A DNA stretch of 9,325 nt from Deltaproteobacteria bacterium UBA2221 (GTDB lineage Bacteria; Desulfobacterota; Syntrophorhabdia; Syntrophorhabdales; WCHB1-27), in NCBI GenBank assembly GCA_002328485.1, contig DCUF01000059.1, positions 1-9,325 on the forward strand. Direction: 5' to 3'. Made by a program: the position numbers and the translations under genes. Positions within the stretch are counted from its first letter, which is position 1. Each line of letters begins with the position of its first letter. Below the pieces are notes generated by a model. The model did no database searches, was not told the DNA's origin, and saw only the letters and a list, made by a program, of their open reading frames with translations. This document shows, piece by piece, positions 5,902-9,325 of this stretch.

Positions 5902-6624
5902 TTACGGCTTCATCGCGCGTACTGCCAGCACCCGGCCGCGGGTGAGAGGCCATTCCTTGCAATGGCCACCCTCAAAACGATTTTCAAAGCTGAAGAACCA
6001 AGCCTCTGTGTCGTCTTTTACTTGAGAACTCCAGACCCAATCACGGTCTATCCCGAAAGCGGTGTCTATATGAGATTCCAGGGATTCATCGTAAATGCTT
6101 CTCAATTCAGATAGCGAGGGAAGCCTCCAGCGCCCTCCGGCCAAGGGTAGATTTGCGACATGACTGACGGCTTCCAGCCAACTCATGGTTTGGCCGGAAG
6201 CCAGAACCCATTCCAGCCCGAGCAACGAATCCCTTATGACTCCGTTTTTCAGATAAACGAACCGGATGACGAAATGGTGTGGCAGAGCGCCTGTCGTTCT
6301 CCTTGGCCCGCTCACCACCCTCACTCTTGCTTTTGCCATCCATTTATCCGATTCGGGGTGAATTAGATAAGGCGAGTTTGGAATAAGGCCTTTGAGACGA
6401 AAGCTTCCCTGAGAATTCGTCCGTGTCTTCGATCCTTTATGCCCCTTTAGGGGCTCTGTTTTGACGGCTACTACCCTTATGCCGGATAGGGGTTGTCCTT
6501 TTCCATCCACTACCTTTCCTTCTATGCTCGAAGTGCTTCTCCCGCAGCCGAAAAGACAGGCGGCAAGAATCACCACGAATAAAAGGAGGGTTCGACCGCC
6601 TACCGGCTTTACGTTATGAACCAT
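5902..6624 (-). CDS. Lipoprotein with carboxypeptidase-regulatory-like and DUF1566 domains
   Basis: A 240-residue predicted exported lipoprotein. A basic N terminus is followed by a hydrophobic stretch (residues 11-25) and a lipobox L24-F-G-C27, so C27 should be lipidated; the residue after it is Gly, not Asp, which would favour outer-membrane placement by the Lol rule known from enterics. Residues about 33-78 (IEGKVVDGKGQPLSGIRVVA, later NSQGSFRLKGL) match a carboxypeptidase-regulatory-like beta-sandwich. Residues about 130-238 match DUF1566 (PF07603): RDSLLGLEW (131-139), WLEAVSHVANLPLAGGRWRL (149-168), VWSSQ (197-201) and the closing VLAVRAM. DUF1566 modules are common in surface and secreted proteins and their ligand is generally unknown. 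The start ATG 6624 has only a weak GA-rich site. It follows htpX by 43 bases and is probably co-transcribed. No catalytic residues can be named. Confidence 0.83.
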   Translation of the reverse strand: MVHNVKPVGGRTLLLFVVILAACLFGCGRSTSSIEGKVVDGKGQPLSGIRVVAVKTEPLKGHKGSKTRTNSQGSFRLKGLIPNSPYLIHPESDKWMAKARVRVVSGPRRTTGALPHHFVIRFVYLKNGVIRDSLLGLEWVLASGQTMSWLEAVSHVANLPLAGGRWRLPSLSELRSIYDESLESHIDTAFGIDRDWVWSSQVKDDTEAWFFSFENRFEGGHCKEWPLTRGRVLAVRAMKP

Positions 6625-6667
6625 CTATCTCGTCAACGTGTCGCCGGCGGTTATCGGACTGCCTGCC

Positions 6668-7528
6668 CTAACCTGAGCGCCTTCCATAGGCCATCTCCTC
6701 TAATCTCGCGATCCGCTCCTCCATGGGCGGATGGGTGCTGAAAAGCCGCATGAGGCTACCGCCGGAGAGGGGGTTTACGATAAACATGTGGGCAGTGGCT
6801 CCATTCGCTTCCATGGGTATCCTCTCCGAGGCCGTCTGCAGTTTTTTGAGCGCCCGGGCAAGACTCAAAGGGTTACCGGCAATGGCAGCACCACCCGCGT
6901 CCGCGCCGTATTCCCTGGACCTCGATATGGCCATCTGGACCAGCATAGCGGCGATGGGCGCGACGATCATCATCACGATGGCCACTATCGGATTTCCCCC
7001 TTCGCCTTCGTCATCACCGCTCCGGCCACCGAAGATCATTGCCCATTGGGCGATCTGGGCGAGATAGGTAATCGCTCCGGCAATACCCGCTGCAATGGTG
7101 CCCACCAGGATGTCGCGGTGTTTGATATGGGCCAGCTCGTGAGCAAGAACACCTTCCAGCTCCTCATTACTCAGGATGCCAAGGATGCCCGTCGTGACGG
7201 CAACCGCCCCGTTCTGTGGATTTCTTCCGGTAGCGAAGGCATTCGGCTGGCCCTGGTCGATGATGTAAACCCTCGGCATGGGAAGACCGGCTCGCTGCGC
7301 AAGACGCACCACGGTTCTGTGGAGACCCGGCGCTTCCGCCTCACTAACCTCGCGGGCGCCGTACATTCTCAGCACTATCTTGTCACTGAACCAGTAGGCA
7401 AAGAAATTCATGCCGAAAGCCATTATCAGCGCCATGGTCATCCCCGATTTGCCGCCGATAAGCGCCCCGATGACGAGAAACATCAAGGTAAGCGCTACCA
7501 TCAATACGCCCGTTTTCAGTGTGTTCAT
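6668..7528 (-). CDS. htpX: HtpX membrane-bound zinc metalloprotease
   Basis: A 286-residue inner-membrane protease of family M48B, typical length. HtpX degrades damaged or misassembled membrane proteins, with its active site facing the cytoplasm. The zinc site is HELAH (H130, E131, H134), and the third ligand is E206 in SREYGAD. FSTHPPMEERI (263-273) is the usual C-terminal family signature. Membrane segments lie at about 8-24 and 28-48 before the catalytic domain, and 142-166 and 180-200 between the HExxH and the third ligand. An acidic and glycine-rich loop (GGRSGDDEGEGG, 167-178) separates the last two. ATG 7528 is preceded by AAGGAGG seven bases away, the strongest ribosome binding site in the window. 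It lies 120 bases downstream of a histidine kinase gene, suggesting control by that two-component system. Confidence 0.96.
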   Translation of the reverse strand: MNTLKTGVLMVALTLMFLVIGALIGGKSGMTMALIMAFGMNFFAYWFSDKIVLRMYGAREVSEAEAPGLHRTVVRLAQRAGLPMPRVYIIDQGQPNAFATGRNPQNGAVAVTTGILGILSNEELEGVLAHELAHIKHRDILVGTIAAGIAGAITYLAQIAQWAMIFGGRSGDDEGEGGNPIVAIVMMIVAPIAAMLVQMAISRSREYGADAGGAAIAGNPLSLARALKKLQTASERIPMEANGATAHMFIVNPLSGGSLMRLFSTHPPMEERIARLEEMAYGRRSG

Positions 7529-7559
7529 TCCAGTGCCTCCTTACGTTGTAAGACACATC

Positions 7560-7617
7560 GTGCCTTTAGGCCTCACCTGTGGCCCGGGGCACACCCTCCG
7601 GACGTCATATTATTGCA
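7560..7617 (-). promoter_or_regulatory. Possible htpX promoter and leader dyad
   Basis: The 120-base gap before htpX has a TGCAATAAT (7617-7609), resembling an extended -10 element, but no good -35 box. Downstream lies a GC-rich dyad: GGCAC and GTGCC arms at 7592-7588 and 7564-7560, with a near-palindrome (one mismatch in 14) at 7579-7592. The dyad would lie in the htpX leader. Both are weak calls. Confidence 0.2.
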
Positions 7618-7648
7618 CGATTCATATTACAGAAACGTAGCCGGAAGG

Positions 7649-8755
7649 TTACTTTTTGATAATGTGAGAGTTGGGCTTCTTTGGCAGGGCAATGACAAAC
7701 CGGCTTCCCTGCCCCGGCTTGCTTTCAACGGCTATGGTGCCTCCATGGGCAGTTATAAAAACCTTTGCGAGGCTCAGCCCAAGACCGCTGCCCGACGCTG
7801 ACCTGCTTCGCTCCCCCCGAAAAAACCGTTCGAAGATGTGAGGCAGATCTGTCTCGGCAATCCCCATCCCCGTATCCGCGATTGTGATGAAGGCGCGATG
7901 CCCTCCCTCTTCTATCAGGATCGTTATAGCTCCGCCGTCGGCGGTATACTTGACGGCATTGTCGATCAGATTTGCAAAGACCCTCTGCAACTTCTGGACA
8001 TCGCCCATGATTGTCAGCTCCCTGGGGGCCTGGAGGGTGATGGAGATGTTCCGGTCCTCCGCAGCAGGCTGAAAGAGTTCAACGATATCACGCATCATAA
8101 CGATGAGGTCCACCGATTCAAGCTTCAGCTCCGTCAGCCCCGCTTCAGCCCTCGATATCTCCAGCATGGTATTGGTCATGATGAGTAAATGATCACATTG
8201 CTCGACGATGCCGCTTATCACCGTGCGATACTCGTCGTTTGTGTTCTCGCCGAGGAGAGCCATCTCGGCAGTCCCCCGCATCCTCGTAATGGCGCTTCTA
8301 ATGTCGTGGGCAATACTGTCCGTCATTTCTTTCATCTCACAGATAAGGGTCTGTATTTGTTCCGCCATGGTGTTGAAGGCTTCTGCGAGGAGGTCCAGAT
8401 CGTCATTCCTGCCTTTTACCGGCACGCGACTGTCGAGCGCCCCTTTTGATATGAGGGTAGCGGCCCGGGTGACTTCCCCTACCGCGGTGAGAGCCCTTCT
8501 TGCCATAAACCAGCCGACAAGTCCGGAAAAGGCGACCACCACAGTGATTGTTGTGCCGAAGTATCGGCGAAAATCCTCACGCAGCTCGGAAAGGGCTTCC
8601 CTGGTGATGTCATGCACCTCGTGCATGGTGATGATGTAGAAACCCACGAAGGCGGCAAACATCGATGCAGTGAAAATGAGGGCGTACCAGAGGGTAAGCC
8701 GAAAGGCGACAGTCTGTCGGACCCTAACCAGATTCCTTAAGTAGGTAGCCAACAC
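7649..8755 (-). CDS. Sensor histidine kinase (CusS/CopS-like)
   Basis: A 368-residue inner-membrane kinase that should autophosphorylate and pass phosphate to the adjacent regulator. Residues are counted from GTG 8755. Membrane helix one is at about 21-44, a very short outside loop at 45-67, helix two at 68-85, and HAMP at about 85-138. The H-box is AHDIRSAITRMRG with phospho-acceptor H150; relatives normally have Pro where A155 stands. The ATPase domain has NLIDNAVKYT (N262, N266), DTGMGI (D294), the F-box FERFFRGERS and GSGLGLSLA (G2 box, 322-330). It resembles the heavy-metal type kinases in the catalytic half, but the roughly 23-residue periplasmic loop is far shorter than theirs, so the signal may be sensed in or at the membrane. 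No ATG is present near the expected start: TTG 8797 is possible but would overlap the regulator by 74 bases, against 32 for GTG 8755. The start is uncertain. Confidence 0.9.
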   Translation of the reverse strand: MLATYLRNLVRVRQTVAFRLTLWYALIFTASMFAAFVGFYIITMHEVHDITREALSELREDFRRYFGTTITVVVAFSGLVGWFMARRALTAVGEVTRAATLISKGALDSRVPVKGRNDDLDLLAEAFNTMAEQIQTLICEMKEMTDSIAHDIRSAITRMRGTAEMALLGENTNDEYRTVISGIVEQCDHLLIMTNTMLEISRAEAGLTELKLESVDLIVMMRDIVELFQPAAEDRNISITLQAPRELTIMGDVQKLQRVFANLIDNAVKYTADGGAITILIEEGGHRAFITIADTGMGIAETDLPHIFERFFRGERSRSASGSGLGLSLAKVFITAHGGTIAVESKPGQGSRFVIALPKKPNSHIIKK

Positions 8756-9325
8756 CCCGAATGGTATGAATAATCTTCTTTTCAAAATTCCTGTCAACCT
8801 TATCCCTCAGCCTGCTCATGCGCGCTTCGACCACGTTTGTCTCGGGATCGAAGCGGTAGTTCCACACGTGATCCAGTATCATAGTCCTCGATATGACCTT
8901 CCCGGGATTTCTCACAAGGAATTCGAGCAAGGCAAACTCGCGGGGCTGCAAGTCAAGACGTATTCCGTCTCGGTGGGCTTCTCTTGTGAGGAGATCCAGG
9001 GTGAGGCCCCCTACCGTAAGCCTTGTTGTCTCGGCTGCGCCTGTGGCTCTTCTGATCAAGGCCTGAACCCGCGCGAGCAATTCGGAAAACGCGAAGGGTT
9101 TCGTAAGATAGTCGTCAGCCCCGAGTTGAAGGCCTTTCACCCGGTCTTCCACCTTGTCCTTTGCGCTGAGGATGATGACCGGGGTGGATTGCTTCGCCTC
9201 ACGGAGACTGGTGATGACGGTCAATCCATCCAGCCGGGGAAGCATGATGTCAATGATGGCAACGTCGTAACACCCTTTCCGGGCAAGGAGGAGACCATCT
9301 TCCCCGTCCGCCGCATGGTCGACAG
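8724..9325 (-). CDS. OmpR/PhoB-family response regulator, N terminus cut by window edge
   Basis: The visible 200 residues contain most of a receiver domain and a complete winged-helix DNA-binding domain. The frame stays open to the right edge, so about the first 20-25 residues, including the usual acidic pair, lie outside. The phospho-acceptor Asp is in IIDIMLPRLDG (codon at 9251-9249). The conserved Lys is in DYLTKPF (codon at 9101-9099), and the Ser of the switch is in VIILSAKD. The effector domain runs from LTVGGLTLDLLTREAHRDG through LQPREFALLEFLVRNPGKVI, VVEARMSRLRDKVD and the closing TIRGVGYLL. This is the PhoB/CusR/QseB type, which binds direct repeats upstream of target genes. Its partner is the overlapping kinase downstream. 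The ATG at 9245 lies inside the receiver domain and is not the start. Confidence 0.95.
   Translation of the reverse strand, partial: VDHAADGEDGLLLARKGCYDVAIIDIMLPRLDGLTVITSLREAKQSTPVIILSAKDKVEDRVKGLQLGADDYLTKPFAFSELLARVQALIRRATGAAETTRLTVGGLTLDLLTREAHRDGIRLDLQPREFALLEFLVRNPGKVISRTMILDHVWNYRFDPETNVVEARMSRLRDKVDRNFEKKIIHTIRGVGYLLKESG

Noticed and set aside
6731..7801. 356-codon plus-strand open frame opposite htpX and the kinase end
   Set aside because: Long, but it lies antisense to htpX with all its zinc ligands and crosses the intergenic gap. The composition (many Arg, His, Gly) is typical of a shadow frame.
8208..8639. 143-codon plus-strand open frame
   Set aside because: It is the complement of the histidine kinase HAMP and H-box region; no independent evidence of coding.

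Overview
This looks like a chromosomal segment of a Gram-negative bacterium of middling GC content (estimated by eye). The gene set is a large B12-binding-type radical SAM protein, a ROK sugar kinase, a LOG-family protein, an AI-2E transporter, an ExoD-like protein, HtpX and an OmpR-type two-component pair. Its style of short intergenic gaps would fit a Desulfobacterota (former Deltaproteobacteria) genome, but that placement is inference from gene content only. I see no rRNA, tRNA, CRISPR array, insertion sequence or phage gene.

Layout. All recognised genes except one are on the minus strand. Reading right to left: (a) 9325-5902 holds the C-terminal 200 residues of a response regulator (cut by the right edge), its overlapping histidine kinase, then htpX and a lipoprotein with a carboxypeptidase-regulatory-like domain plus a DUF1566 domain. 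(b) 5900-3072 holds a frameshifted small gene of unknown function, an ExoD-family membrane protein, an AI-2E family transporter, and the broken remains of an MscS-type mechanosensitive channel whose start overlaps the transporter stop. (c) 3071-2421 is the only plus-strand gene, a LOG-family nucleotide phosphoribohydrolase, ending tail to tail with the channel remnant. (d) 2420-2107 is a divergent promoter region with a perfect 10-bp inverted repeat. (e) 2106-1 holds a ROK-family glucokinase-like gene followed after 28 bases by a radical SAM gene that runs off the left edge.

How the parts may work together. The two-component pair next to htpX and a lipoprotein suggests an envelope-stress unit, comparable in logic to Cpx control of htpX in Escherichia coli; this is inferred from adjacency. 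ExoD, AI-2E and the lost MscS form a run of inner-membrane genes. The LOG gene and the ROK/radical SAM operon appear to be transcribed divergently from overlapping promoters and could share one regulator.

No wholly new system is evident. The most useful points are the decayed MscS gene, the frameshifted unknown gene upstream of exoD, the shared dyad between the divergent promoters, and two substitutions in otherwise conserved motifs (LOG and the kinase H-box).
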